From assembly GCA_031761405.1 (NCBI GenBank), contig JASEVX010000035.1, positions 806,001 to 870,000 on the forward strand: a DNA stretch of 64,000 bases. The letters are read 5' to 3'. The DNA comes from Serripes groenlandicus. Lineage: Eukaryota > Mollusca > Bivalvia > Cardiida > Cardiidae. The translations under genes were made by a program, and so were the position numbers. Shown here piece by piece: positions 10,863 to 21,299 of this stretch (positions are counted from its first letter, which is position 1; every line of letters begins with the position of its first letter). Under the pieces are notes generated by a model. It was not told the DNA's origin, searched no databases, and worked only from the letters and a program-made list of their open reading frames with translations.

Positions 10863-10989
10863 CTGAAACACAAAAGTAATGCAGTGGCAGAGCGTCGGCC
10901 TATCGTACCAAAAGATCCCGTCATGAGCGGGTTAGGCTTCTGAGATTTACCACACAAATGGCGCGAGAATGATTAAGTCCCTAGGAAGC

Positions 10990-11345
10990 AGATATCGAGC
11001 GTGATTTATATAAGTTAAAGCTTGTTTAGCAATCGATGTTAACATTAATAAGTTTAAAACAAACATAACACACCAGACAAAAGTTAAAGTGGCACTTCTA
11101 TCAAGAGGGAAGAAATTCATGTAAAAAAGTTCAAATCGATTTTTCTAAAAAGTAAGAAGCTGAATGGGTTTGGGATTAACCACAAACGTGTTACACAAAG
11201 AGCACACACTCACGAATTATACTTTTCTCCAAGATTTCAGGATTTTAAAAACGGACCCATTCATGTACATCATAACGCTTAGAATCGTAAACACAACTAT
11301 ATTAGACGTATGTAAAGGTAGGGCGTCATATACAAATCGTGGTGA
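10990..11345. other. Intron sequence of gene B
   Basis: A short piece at about 10990-11040 (agcttgtttagcaatcgatg on the + strand) resembles the repeat at 15735 and 26900 in inverted orientation. The rest shows no gene. Confidence 0.4.
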
Positions 11346-12200
11346 GATAAAATGTACATAACTGTTATAAAAACACACTCAGTTCAATGAGGCATATACA
11401 ATGTATACACAATAAGCATGTTTATCTAGTGCTTTTAAAAGTAATATAAATGCTGTTTATGGAAAAAAAGTTGATTTGGTATGTGAAATATTTCATAGAA
11501 AAAAGCTGCAAATCTTCATAACAATGTTTAAATACAAGTTTATAAAAACAATTTACTATTTGTAACAGAAAACTAGCATTATTTTATTTCCACAGTTTCT
11601 GTGACATACCTGAAATCATCTTAAGTTACACAGTAAGTAAATGTGTATTGTTTGGTGTTATACGCCGCTTTCAACATTGTTTATGTTATATCGCATAGTT
11701 GCCTGGGTAAGTTACCAGTCCTACTGGTCCATTTATCCTGACATCAGCCAGGCAGTCGTAATTCTAACCCTGCAACCTTCAGCCTCACGAAGGCAGCCAT
11801 TACTACCATTTTTAATGTGGTATGACCCGGCCAGGAATCAAACCTGTGACCTCCCGCACCCGAGGTGGACGCTCTACCACAACAACATCGAGGCGGTCAA
11901 GTAAAATGTTATCTAGTTCTAAACTGTTTGTACTGTTTATTAGATAATTTCCGGTATGTCACAAGAAAAAAACATTCTCTTATTTCATAATAATGAAGAT
12001 CCAGATGTTCTTATGTAGTATGATCTGGATATTCACTATTAGGAAATAAGAGAATATTAGTTTTCTGTGACATAACTTAAATCATCTATATCCCATAAAC
12101 AGCATAATTGTATAATGCTTTAACACTAGATAAATACACTTATTGTGTATATGTGCTTCAGTGAGTTATTTTTATAACAGTTTTCTTGTGTACATTTATC
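11345..12200. repeat. Inverted repeat enclosing a SINE and a hairpin element
   Basis: 11350-11460 (ending aaatgctgtttatgg) is the inverted counterpart of about 12085-12195 (beginning ccataaacagcataat), with some divergence. Between them are a SINE (11640-11905) and a hairpin element (11945-12085) with complementary ends ggtatgtcacaag and cttttctgtgacat-like sequence and an inner pair ttctcttatttcat / ggaaataagagaat. Confidence 0.65.
11640..11905 (-). repeat. tRNA-headed SINE
   Basis: Same family as 29760-30012. On the minus strand: tRNA-like head with gtggtagagcgtccacctcg and ggtttgattcctgg, then the catrccaca body, accagtaggactggtaactt, and the tail gttgaaagcggcgtataac. Nearly full length. 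Confidence 0.8.
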
Positions 12201-12339
12201 CCCCCAATGTTTGTATCAGACACCGACCTTTAAAGAGGTATAATTTAGTTGTGATTCGGTCCAGTTATTTCTTGAATTTGCTTAAAACGGTACCTACCAA
12301 GCTGGGAAAAAAACTATTTTATTTAAATAATTAAAATAT

Positions 12340-13080
12340 GAAAGCTTTCTCATACTACAGTCTAATTAGAATCAAGCATCACCTCATAAAGGTTTATAAC
12401 GGAAAACAATAGTTATTTTACTCATTTTTTTTATGAATTTCTAACGAAATGCAACTTTAACACAGCTGTTTTTTTTTTAAATTGACTATGTAAGAATATG
12501 ACTATCACTTCACTAAACATGTACTTTTAACGAAACATATACCCCGATAACTCGTACATGTGAACATGTTGAATATATCGTTCAACTCGAACCACTTGAG
12601 CGAACGTGTCTGATGAAAACAGCGAAGCAGCAGTCCTGTTTTCTTCAAATGCTTGTCATTATAAACATTTAAGCATCAATGAATTACGAACCTGACAATA
12701 CATACATGCATTTAGATTAAATCGAGGGATCACCCCAACATGTCGATAACTCAAAATGATATATGGGTCTCCTTCGACTTCGATTTAGCGTCCACTTTAA
12801 TTCTTAACAGACTTAATTTCACAAAGTGTCTCATAATTCTGCTTCTATCGTCGTTTCTTCCGTAGTACAAGTTTTCCATAAAAAACATTGCTGGGTTATT
12901 CGAAAGAACATTTCTGTTCATCTGTTCATCTTATTTGGAGAATGGAATTTAAAAAAGTCAAGTATTAATGTATATGCAGTCATCATATTGGTATTGTATC
13001 AACACTTCCTTTTTCATAGAACACCAGATGCATAAAGAATATACATTCTGTTGAAGGTTTCATCATTTGACAAAAAAAAT
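12340..13080. other. Intron sequence of gene B, no gene seen
   Basis: AT-rich, with a T homopolymer near 12470 and an A-rich stretch near 13070. No exon with good splice sites and no recognised repeat was found. Confidence 0.4.
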
Positions 13081-13121
13081 AAAAAAAATATGGTCATTTG
13101 GAAATCTTTCGTCTAACTTAC

Positions 13122-13298
13122 TTCATTGGTTTCTATTGGAGAGATGATCCCAGTCTCAACGACATTACTTACTTGGCTTTCATTGCTTTCGCCACTACTA
13201 AGTGGTTGTCCAGTCGCAGGGCCATCTTGAACTTGGGGTTCCTCTATCGCGCTTGCTTGACCTTGGGCACGACCAGCTGTGATCCCATTTTCCATTAA
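13122..13298 (-). CDS. TNFR-like gene B, exon 6 (cytoplasmic)
   Basis: 177-nt exon, residues 259-317, phase 0 in and out. The acceptor is cattcaattgtag; the donor is a consensus gaa|gtaagt. It encodes LMENGITAGRAQGQASAIEE and continues to a PIETNE end. PIETNE fits the TRAF6-type pattern P-x-E-x-x-acidic, and AIEE fits the loose TRAF2-type pattern. Both are short enough to arise by chance. DGPATGQPLSS resembles DNPATGQSLHL in exon 9, hinting that these tail exons share an origin. Confidence 0.75.
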
Positions 13299-13319
13299 CT
13301 ACAATTGAATGTATAACAA

Positions 13320-14130
13320 GACGCGTCTCAGAAAGAACGAATGCCCCAAGAGTTTTTTATATACGTAAAAGTAAAAGGGTAAAGTCAAGGTCACAAGACA
13401 ACACGTTTTGGTTGAAAGAATTAATCGAGGACATTAGGAAGGTCTTGTCACAAAGAATATACATGCCAAATATGAAAACAATATCAAAAGTTGACAGGGC
13501 AATTAAATACTACGTATTGCTAACTCAATTCCTTGGTCATCAAACACAAAAATACAAGAGCAGGTGAGAAACATCCGATAAGAAATAATCCGTACTAACA
13601 TAGACTGCCAGCTCTTCTTGCATCACACAAATGCGCTCGTTTAGTTACTCATTAGTTCTACACTTATAGGATGTTGTAGTGTTATGCTTATTTTAGATAA
13701 ATGTTGATAATGCTTTGGCGTTTCTGTGTGTTTGCAAGTCTACCACACATGCTTGTCACGAGTACACTTACACAGTGATATATGGGCTGTGCTCTATGAA
13801 AGCCTTAACGTAATAATCAGACATGTATAATAAGATCTGCATGCGCATAACTTCTACCTGGAACAGTTTTTCTATGTTTGGCAGAATATTCTTGGAACCC
13901 TCAGTGAATACTGGGCATACATGTGTTCAATTAGACTGCGGTGGTGTTCAGGCTTATCTGAACCTACACTATTCGTAAATGCTTGCAGGTTGATTTTTCT
14001 GGATCAGTACCCATATACATTTCTTTTTAGGCGGCAAAGTTATTTAATAAATTGTGTTTACAATAAAATTATATAAGAATATATAGTGTCTTTCAACTCT
14101 ATACAGACGAAAGCTTATATAAAGAATGAC
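13320..14130. other. Intron sequence of gene B, no gene seen
   Basis: No coding exon or clear repeat recognised; AT-rich with ordinary complexity. Confidence 0.4.
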
Positions 14131-14134
14131 CACG

Positions 14135-14480
14135 CACAACATTATAAACAGACCAAAATTCTTCGCTGTACGTATATTTGATCTGACGACATCGCATAAA
14201 AGGTTGTCCCAAATTGACACTATACACTTAAATATTCATAAGCAACTGCTCGTTGTTTTGTCCAATGAAATGGGACAATATAACCAACGATCAATTCTAT
14301 AGCATTGGAACACTAGACAATCACCGCTTTTCTAATGATTTATTTATATGTGTTACCTCCCCTGTTTTATGCGATTATGTTGGCGATACTTTAATTGCTC
14401 CACCTGTTTATGAGGCAATCATCAGATCTTTATACGAACGAGCGAGGTTTAGTTTTGGTTTTAATGAGATTGGATCAAGT
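14135..14480. repeat. Dispersed repeat D
   Basis: Carries gatctgacgacatcgcataa, ccaaattgacactatacac, caatcaccgcttttctaatg and ggttttaatgagattgga, in the same order as the copy at 21300-21545. Confidence 0.65.
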
Positions 14481-14697
14481 ATAATGTAGTAATCATTTTG
14501 TTTTGATATGTTTATATTGTTTTGCATACCAAATCACGGGTTTATTAATCCAAAATCGCTTCAATAAAGGCCGTGTTCTACCTTAGTAATCCTTGCAAAA
14601 GACTTTTGAAATATCAAGACTTTGAGATATAGGTTTTGTATGGAATGAATTTTAAAGGACACTCAGAAGGTGAAGCCTAAAAAAAGGCTACACAAAC

Positions 14698-14734
14698 CTG
14701 GAGTTCAATTCCTTGAGGCCTTCCATTCCGTTGA
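14698..14734 (-). CDS. TNFR-like gene B, exon 5 (juxtamembrane, 37 nt)
   Basis: Micro-exon encoding SQRNGRPQGIELQ (the first codon shared with exon 4). It has an excellent acceptor (ctttatttttttccacag) and donor cag|gtttgt. Phase 2 in, phase 0 out, matching exons 4 and 6. The gene A counterpart (58265-58361) has the same phases and the same gtttgt donor but is 60 nt longer. Confidence 0.7.
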
Positions 14735-14934
14735 CTGTGGAAAAAAATAAAGAAAATAAACACGTTTTCAAATAAGATCGTATCATTAATAAAACATAAT
14801 GTTTTACGTTGAATTAACACATGCATCTTAGAGCGATTTGAGACAATACTGGACAATAGATAGAAAAAGAACATGCTTGAATAATTTATATTTTACAAGA
14901 AGTGCATGTTTGAATTACATTTGTCGACATTATT

Positions 14935-15110
14935 GTCTGTTTGTTTGTATTGTGTTTTACCCACTCACACTATTTTTCAGTATAAACACGAAGTTTCCTT
15001 GGTAAGTTACCAATTTACCTAGTCAATTTATCCTAACACCAGCGAGTCAGTCGTAATGCTTAATCTACAATCCTGAGCGCCAAGTTGGGAAGCCATTACC
15101 ATTTGTTAGG
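14935..15110 (-). repeat. SINE, 5'-truncated
   Basis: Minus-strand SINE body: ggtaatggcttcccaacttg, a gctgactcgctggtgtt region, and aggtaaattggtaacttacc. The tRNA-like head is missing. Confidence 0.65.
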
Positions 15111-15114
15111 TATT

Positions 15115-15400
15115 GTTTGCTTCAATGTTTGTTGACCGAGGTAATACAGTACGCCGGTATACTTGATAAATGTTCCCCCCCCCCCCCCCCCCCAGAACAA
15201 ATCGTCTCGTTATTAATGCACGCAAAGGAAAAAGCGATAAATGCGTCATTCGTCTTCACCAATGGCCTTAAAGTTAAAACAACCAGTTTCTTGGAAAGAC
15301 TGGTGTGAGCAAGCCAGGATAGGTAGGTGAACTGGTCGCCGTGATATGACTTGCAAATGATTGAAAACGGCGTTAAAACCCAATCAATCTCATAACAAGA
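15115..15400 (+). repeat. SINE 3' part with a poly-C tract
   Basis: Body with aaatgcgtcattcgtcttca, cttggaaagactggtgtgag, aggtgaactggtcgccgtga and tail gattgaaaacggcgttaaaa. A run of 19 C lies at 15175-15193. The family is that of 24800-25080 and 46355-46620. Confidence 0.7.
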
Positions 15401-15491
15401 CACTGAAATCGAAAGATGTTTCGCGCAAACGTTTCTGGAGAAAAGCGACTTCGTATCGTAAATTATTTACTAGAGCGATTAATACACCCAC

Positions 15492-15654
15492 CTTATGTTG
15501 CAATTTCCTTGCCTTTTTCGTCTTTGATATACACATACAACGACAAATACCACTACTACAATAGTAGCACCAAGTTGCACTGCAGCAGCTATGATAATTG
15601 TTGAAAGAGGATAACGTTGTTCTGGACTTTCATCAGTCGTATATGGCATCGTGC
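15492..15654 (-). CDS. TNFR-like gene B, exon 4 (transmembrane)
   Basis: 163-nt exon, residues 192-245, phase 1 in and 2 out. The acceptor is strong (cgttttttctatttctatag); the donor is aag|gtgggt. It encodes an extracellular linker (STMPYTTDESPEQRYPLS), a hydrophobic helix at about residues 210-234 (TIIIAAAVQLGA then TIVVVVFVVVCVY), and a basic stop-transfer stretch QRRKRQ. This fixes a type I topology. Phases match those of gene A exon 4 (44194-44344). Confidence 0.85.
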
Positions 15655-15734
15655 CTATAGAAATAGAAAAAACGTTGAACACAGTAACAATTATTTTAAC
15701 AGTTTAATTTTAGTTTAAACTTATTTTATTTTAC

Positions 15735-16320
15735 ATCGATTGCGAAACAAGCTTTCAGCTTATATCAATCACGCTCGACGTCTGCTTCCTGGAGACTTAA
15801 CCAGTACTCGCTCCGTGTGTGTTAAAACATCCACAAGTCAGTACACTTTGGAACAAGAGGCCGACGATTTACCTCTGCACCACTGTCTTCCACATTTATT
15901 GAAAGCCGCCAGGCTTCAAGTAGGAATGCCTTGAATTTTAGCACAAGGAGATTTATAGACCTGCCAGTGTGACCACATATCGGGATTTCTCTTTGTCCAT
16001 ATTGAGTACATGTATATTAACTTTAGGTAAATTATTTTTAACATCTCTTTTACACTCTATATACATGTGAGAGTTGAACAAATGAAGAAAAAAAGACCAA
16101 TACCAGTATATTAATTCAATGTATGTTTATTTTAAGTTTAGCGAAATTCATACTGTATCTAGTCTAAACATTAAAATAGTGAACCAGTGTACTTAAAATG
16201 GTTACCTGCCTCTTACGCTATATAATTTCAATAGTATCTTAAACCGGGAACCAAAAAGATGCGCGCGCTAAATATAGTCGGGTTCCCGACTTCCTATGAT
16301 AGTATGCAGTAATAAGGGAT
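15735..16320. repeat. Dispersed repeat E (two modules)
   Basis: 15735-15830 (gcgaaacaagctttcagctt, cctggagac) recurs at 26900-27000 and 29500-29590, and inverted near 18000-18070. 15900-16320 (cttcaagtaggaatgccttg, gtgtgaccacatatc, ataccagtatattaattca, aaaccgggaaccaaaa) recurs at 60560-60990 over about 420 bp. No terminal repeats are clear and no coding capacity is seen. Confidence 0.7.
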
Positions 16321-16784
16321 AGGATTACCAGACTCCAGACTACTCTTAAGGACCCAATGAAAATCTCGCATTTATTTATCTTGTGTTCGTATTACGTCAC
16401 TGCGTGGTAAAACCAGTATGCTTATCCATTCAATTCGAGCAAGCATAAACTATACTATAGAAAGTAGTAAATAACTCCAGTGATAATGGTTATATCTGCT
16501 TCATTCGCCATTCTATGTGATGTAATTGCCTAAACCGGGAACGAAAAAGGGACGTTTGCTCGTTCGACATTTTGATGAAACAATAATGCGTTTTTGCAAT
16601 ATACTCGTGTTGTAAATTCTAACACCTTTACCTTTCATCTTTTTATACCCATTCAATGTTTTGGGTCTTAATATCTCAACAGGAAAATCTCTCCAATAAC
16701 AATTTGAATTAACACTGAATCAGGTAATGACCAAATATTAATTGCCTTTATTTTTCCAATTATGGTTTTAACTGTTTCCCACAT

Positions 16785-17300
16785 GCATACCCTTTCTGAG
16801 CCTCCACAGCAGACGACTTTTGAAATCATTGTGACAAAAAGTGAGATTGCATATAATGAGCAATTTCTCCATTTGTAACAATAATTTCAACTCTTTTCAA
16901 TTATCTTACTATCATTTATATAATAGAGATTTTCTATGTTTTGTACCTGATAATTTTAAAGTCGTCTGCAGCAAATTTATTTTAAATGGGAAAGAGTTAA
17001 ACCCTTATCCAGTATATCTTTAGAATTAGTCTTATATGTCACTTTTAATGATCGGTTTAACTCTAAATCATCTCATTCAATTAAAACACAGACCCTGGCT
17101 GGTTAAACATCATTGAAATCATTGTGGCAAAAGGAGAAATTGCTTATATTGAGCAATTTCTGCATTTGCATCAATAATTTCAACACTGTTCAATTATTAT
17201 GCTATCATTTATAGAGATTTTCTATACGTTGTACTCGATAATTTCAAAGTCGGCTGCTGTAGATTTATTTCATTTGGTAAATGGTTATAATACTTTATTC
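16785..17300. repeat. Two neighbouring MITE-A copies
   Basis: First copy 16785-17010 (cccacatgcatacc start, agcagacgacttttgaaatc, end aatgggaaagagttaaa). Second 17095-17300 (ctggttaaacatcattgaaa, caaaaggagaaattgctta, gtcggctgctgtag). The spacer aactctaaatcatctcattc is shared with 63755-63780, so the pair was duplicated as part of a larger block. Confidence 0.75.
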
Positions 17301-17404
17301 TTCAAAAACCGATACTACAGATTAAACGAGACCTCAACACACCACCATGCTGTAATGCTGTGTATCTTCCAATTCTCCTGCTGTTTGTGGATTTAAATAT
17401 ACTG

Positions 17405-17862
17405 GGTTTTTAGCTCACCAGAGCACAAAGTGCTCAAGGTGGGTTTTTGTGATAGCCTTTTGTCCGTCGTTCGTCGTCCATCGTCCGTCGTCAACATTTG
17501 CTTGTTAACACTCTAGAGGCAACATTTTGTATCCAATCTAGGTACTAAGCCAAATTGAAGGAAAAGCTTGTTAACACTCTGGAAGCCACATGTTTGGCTT
17601 GAGCATGTTGAAACTTTGTCAGAAAGTTTGTCTTGATGATATCTAGGGTAAGTTCGAATATGGGTCAGGTCAGGTCAACAACTAAGTCACTAGGCCAAAT
17701 TGTAGAACAATCTAGTTAACACTATAGAGATCGCATTTTTGACTTGAGCAGCTTGAAATTTTGTCAGAAGGTTTGTCTTGATGATATTGCCATTGGCGCT
17801 GAAATAGCTTAAATAGCCCATTCTCAGGTGAGCGATTCCAGGGCCTCATGGCCCTCTTGTTT
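17405..17862 (+). mobile_element. Helentron-like non-autonomous element, tagctcacc family
   Basis: Begins tagctcaccagagcacaaag and carries diverged tandem core units of the form ttgttaacactctggaagcc ... gagcatgttgaaactttgtc ... gatgatatctaggg. It ends with a hairpin agggcctcatggccct followed by cttg. The paralogous segment near 63890 lacks it, and the junction falls in a run of T. A TT target, a 3' hairpin and a tandem core fit Helentron-associated elements (inference). Other copies are at 31000-31793 and 39602-40397. Confidence 0.75.
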
Positions 17863-17865
17863 TAT

Positions 17866-18085
17866 TGCTTCATGTGCAACGAAATATTGCAGCTTCTTTG
17901 ATGCTTTGCGTCAAATATTCGTCTTGTTTTAATATAGGACGGAGGTCAATTTCTGACACTGGCATGTCAAATTTCAAAACACAGACGGCTAGAGAACTAG
18001 TTATGTCTACGGGCAGCCGACATCGATTATGAGTAATATAACATTGAAGCGTGTTTCGCAAATCGATGTAAAATAAATAAGTTCT
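17866..18085. repeat. Segment shared with the right end of the window
   Basis: Starts ttgcttcatgtgcaacgaaa and contains tgatgctttgcgtcaaatat, as at 63905-63975. The far part (gtgtttcgcaaatcgatgta) is the inverted form of the 15735 repeat. Confidence 0.65.
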
Positions 18086-18307
18086 TTTGAATAAGTGCGG
18101 GTAAACAGTAAGTATAGTATCGTATTGTACATTCTTCCAAATTGATGTTAATTTCAGGATGGAACATGGTTCTATTATACTGAAGAAAATCGTTCATAAT
18201 ACTTGTGAAAGTATGGTCAGTTAAAAACTAGAAATCAAGTATCATAATGATTATACGAACACTTAACTGTTCCATGTTCAAACTCGGGCGACTCCAATGT
18301 TCATGTA

Positions 18308-18452
18308 ATAACAGTTTTGGAATATTTTGATAACTAAGGCACACACTGCTGTTTTCAGGTGAGACAGCTCGTTACGAGCAGACTCACCTGAATCTGTATT
18401 GTTTGCAAAAACTTCAATTAGTCATTGGCGCTGATATCCAAAGAGTTAATAT
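18308..18452. repeat. MITE-B with an inserted hairpin
   Basis: Aligns to the MITE-B at 3955-4047 (actaaggcacacactgctg, then tctgtattgtttgcaaaaac, then cattggcgctgat and agagttaat) but has an extra 35-bp palindrome between them, beginning caggtgagacagctcg and ending agactcacctg. Confidence 0.6.
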
Positions 18453-18844
18453 CACTAATTTACATCTAGTTGAACCTTTTACTGTATGTATAATTCATTT
18501 AGTGATACATGCGAAACTTTTGGAAACCAATATAATAAAATCGATAAAAAGGAATCATTGTGGTTCTATATGTACAGTGTAATCGTTGGTTAAGAATGTA
18601 TTTCTCAGTCAAAAAGAAAGCCTGTACCAAACAACCACAATGAATGTATTTCATCTCAAACCAAATCAGTGGATTATATGATGTAGAAGTCAATTGGCCG
18701 TTTGTCGGTCATAGTACTTCTTTGATTCAGAGAATGGAATTTTGACCGTGAAGTAACCCATTTTCTCTAAGTCCTACATCAAATATGACGTAGATGACAT
18801 TTAAAACATCAAACTATTGAAAATATTTTTTAATGAAAGTACAA

Positions 18845-18975
18845 TTATTGAAGAGAGTCGAACACATTGTGACAACAAGATACTTTGTCCATTATGAGCA
18901 CATTCTCCTATTGCCACAACGTTTTCAAAATAAGTCTCCTGTAGATGCGCTTGCTTGATGGAAAGTGTTAATTAG
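18845..18975. repeat. MITE-A relic
   Basis: Contains cgaacacattgtgacaacaa, gagcacattctcctattgcc, acaacgttttcaaaataag and tggaaagtgttaatt; diverged. Confidence 0.6.
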
Positions 18976-18999
18976 CATCTTGCAAATGTAACGGAATTT

Positions 19000-19245
19000 T
19001 TATATATGATCCGTTCCACGAGAAAACCAACATTAAGGACTCTGCGTAATGTATCGGACCAGATCAGGCAAATCTGAGCCGAAACATTCCGTGTAATTGA
19101 GATAGAGGTATAGAGGAATAATTCCTGAAACAGAAAATCCATAGGAGGCGAACAATGTCTGTCCGGGTTAGCCTGCGTGGTGGCATGCTTAGGCTAATCC
19201 GGGTCGACACTTTACAGTCCACAACGTTAGATTTCTCACGGAGCG
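19000..19245. repeat. MITE-C copy
   Basis: Starts atgatccgttccacgagaaa and contains gactctgcgtaatgtatcgg, atagaggaataattcctgaa (matching the centre of 40955-41178 in complement) and gctaatccgggtcgacactt. The right inverted end is eroded near the exon 3 donor of gene B. Confidence 0.65.
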
Positions 19246-19270
19246 TCTTATACTTAAAACCAAGTCTTAC

Positions 19271-19435
19271 TTGTATCCTGCCACGCCAACAAGCAATCAG
19301 CATCTGTTATGGTTGTACACGTTTTCTTGTACTCTAGACACTTGGTACAAACGGTACACCGATCGAAGGACTTTGTATTAGAGAATGATTGACCCTCTAT
19401 ACACTCTTCACACTCGGTATCATCCTGTTTGTTTC
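19271..19435 (-). CDS. TNFR-like gene B, exon 3 (cysteine-rich domain)
   Basis: 165-nt exon, residues 137-191, phase 1 in and out. It encodes a TNFR-type cysteine-rich domain: CEECIEGQSFSN, then CTVCTKC, then CTTITDADC. This matches the C-x2-C-x-GxxFS ... CxxCxxC ... C pattern of gene A exon 2 (42621-42782). The acceptor must be tgtttatgaatag|gaaac; the more obvious cag nine bases further in would put a stop in frame. The donor is aca|agtaaga-like (a|gtaaga). The extracellular domain probably contacts a TNF-like ligand. Confidence 0.85.
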
Positions 19436-19720
19436 CTATTCATAAACAAAAGAACACGTTCAGAGTATCTCGAAAATATTATTTTCAAATGTATAATCCT
19501 GTTTGTTTCCTATCCATAAATAATAGAACAAGTTCAGAGTATCCCGAAAAGATTGTATTTAAATGTATTAACCTGTTTGTTTCCTATCGATACAAATAGA
19601 ACAAAGTTCAGAGTATCCCGAAAAGATTGTTTTCATATGTATTATCTTGTTTGTTTTCTATCGATAACAAATAAAATACATTCAGATTATCCCGAAGGAA
19701 TTGTTTTCAAATTAGTGTCG
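19424..19720. repeat. Tandem repeat, four units of about 67 bp
   Basis: Units contain cctgtttgtttcctatcgat, aaatagaacaaagttcagag and tatcccgaaaagattgtttt. The unit nearest exon 3 overlaps its first bases and acceptor on the minus strand, so the array is made of copies of the acceptor region, each with a potential decoy acceptor. Confidence 0.85.
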
Positions 19721-19908
19721 CTCTACGAAGACTACCAGATACAGAATTGCAACCAGTGAGCAAGCTCGGCACTGTTCGCTAATTAGTCACATAATGACTT
19801 CCGTCTGGCAGTATCTATTTGGATCCCTTATTTATAAAGACCGGTCTATTTCCACACGTGAAATAATTAAGCTACATGTAAGGTAGGGTTTCCTGGAGCC
19901 CCTCTCAA

Positions 19909-20241
19909 TTATAAACGTTGAATATTTAGCACAACATCGAATTCATAATAAATTGTATTTTGAAAAATTGTGCTATAAGACCTTGTCATTGAAACAAAAT
20001 TGAATTGAAAACCATTTAAAGTTTTCATGTTTCCTTCAAATATATATCTATGCTTGGGTACTATACTATTATTCTTGTTTTCAATGTTTTTGCATACTCG
20101 ATCGTTTGCCGAACTCATTTTGAAAGACAGATTTCTTAACATAAATGAAACGTTATGAACTGTAGTAACACAGTCAATTTCAACTAAGTTTTCAAAAAGT
20201 GCTTTCACTAAATGTTCCGCCAGTAAACAGGACTTAAACAA
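19909..20241 (-). other. Unrecognised 110-codon open frame in gene B intron 2
   Basis: A single frame with Met near the start, balanced composition and no low complexity (for example FKMSSANDRVCKNIENKN). I do not recognise the family. It lies inside an intron on the same strand as gene B, has no visible promoter, and could be a transposon-derived relic or chance. An open frame this long in AT-rich DNA is mildly unusual. Confidence 0.2.
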
Positions 20242-20299
20242 TCAGGGGCTTGACATGGTTCAACATTATGCGTAGGCCATATTTCTGAGTGTGATGTGG

Positions 20300-20960
20300 A
20301 AAATGCCAACATGAATCTCGATTTTTCAGAGCAAATACGTGTATAACCCAGCGTACATGACCTATAGGAAGCTACATACTTATAAATGTCTAAATGCTAT
20401 AATTATAATTTATAAAATACCATATAGAGAGGCTTGTGTTTGAATTGATTGAACATGTGCATAGGATGCACTGGAATTGATTGATTTTATCATTTTTAGT
20501 ATTTTAACCTTGTTTCAAAGTGAAAGTACAGTATGTAAAAAACAGTTTCGTCCCAGCCCGATTCCGTCCAATTTGACGGTAACCATTTACGCGGGGTGAA
20601 TTCTTTCGTTCATTATGTATGACCATCGAATCTTCTTTGTTTTTTTAAAGCTTAGAGGTAACTTTTTTCAATGGTATTGGGTGTTCTACCTGAGAAACGC
20701 GTAAAAAGAGTGACAATTGAGGGATGAAACTGGTAGATAAAAATGAAAACAAAGAAGGAATTTATTTGGTGCATTGTGACCTTCTACATGTTACATTACA
20801 AAACGATAACGCATAAGTATAGCGTTCCGATAGGTGCAAATAAAGCTGATTTCTAAGAACTGCCCACCACTTCCTACTAGAAAATGGTAATAATGATGAT
20901 GATTATGATGATAACGATGATGATAATCATTTCTAGTATAAGGAGTTTTAGGATTATGGT
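20300..20960. other. Intron 2 of gene B, no gene seen
   Basis: AT-rich. A short (GAT)n-like microsatellite lies at about 20885-20930 (aatgatgatgattatgatga), just downstream of exon 2 in gene order. Confidence 0.45.
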
Positions 20961-20969
20961 GTTTCCTAC

Positions 20970-21269
20970 CTATGTTCACCATTCCGAACCCAACAGTACA
21001 TTTACTGTGGGCCAAACAGACATCACCCAGGTCCCAATACCGTCCTTCTTCACATTCACAGACAATGTTGTCATACAGCGTGCATCCCTTCACCATGACT
21101 GTATAAGGCTTGAAACACCTTGGATCGCATGGTGCGCACATTTCCGCTCGGTTGCAGTCATGTTGATAGGAACCATTACTACAAGTAACGCAGAGGGCGC
21201 TGCCCCAATCTTCGACACAGTCCGCGTGTTTATGGGTTCCCGGCGGACAGTAACGGCACGTGAGCCCTA
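20970..21269 (-). CDS. TNFR-like gene B, exon 2 (cysteine-rich domains)
   Basis: 300-nt exon, residues 37-136, phase 1 in and out. The acceptor is gattttctatcag; the donor is ata g|gtagga. It encodes the N-terminal cysteine-rich region: GLTCRYCPPGTHKHADC, then CVTCSNGSYQHDC, CAPCDPRC, CTLYDNIVCECEEGRYW and CLAHSKC. The order and spacing match gene A exon 1 almost residue for residue (CTYCPPGTYKYLDC, CKGCGHDHYQTYC, CEPCRKTC, CICEKGKYLF, CLNHSQC), which establishes the two genes as paralogues. CPPGT followed by a cysteine-spaced array is the hallmark of a TNFR cysteine-rich domain. Confidence 0.9.
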
Positions 21270-21299
21270 CTGATAGAAAATCAGCAATTTGTTATTCCA

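Noticed and set aside
15175..15193. Poly-C run as a structural signal
   Set aside because: A simple homopolymer within a SINE-derived stretch; no supporting context.
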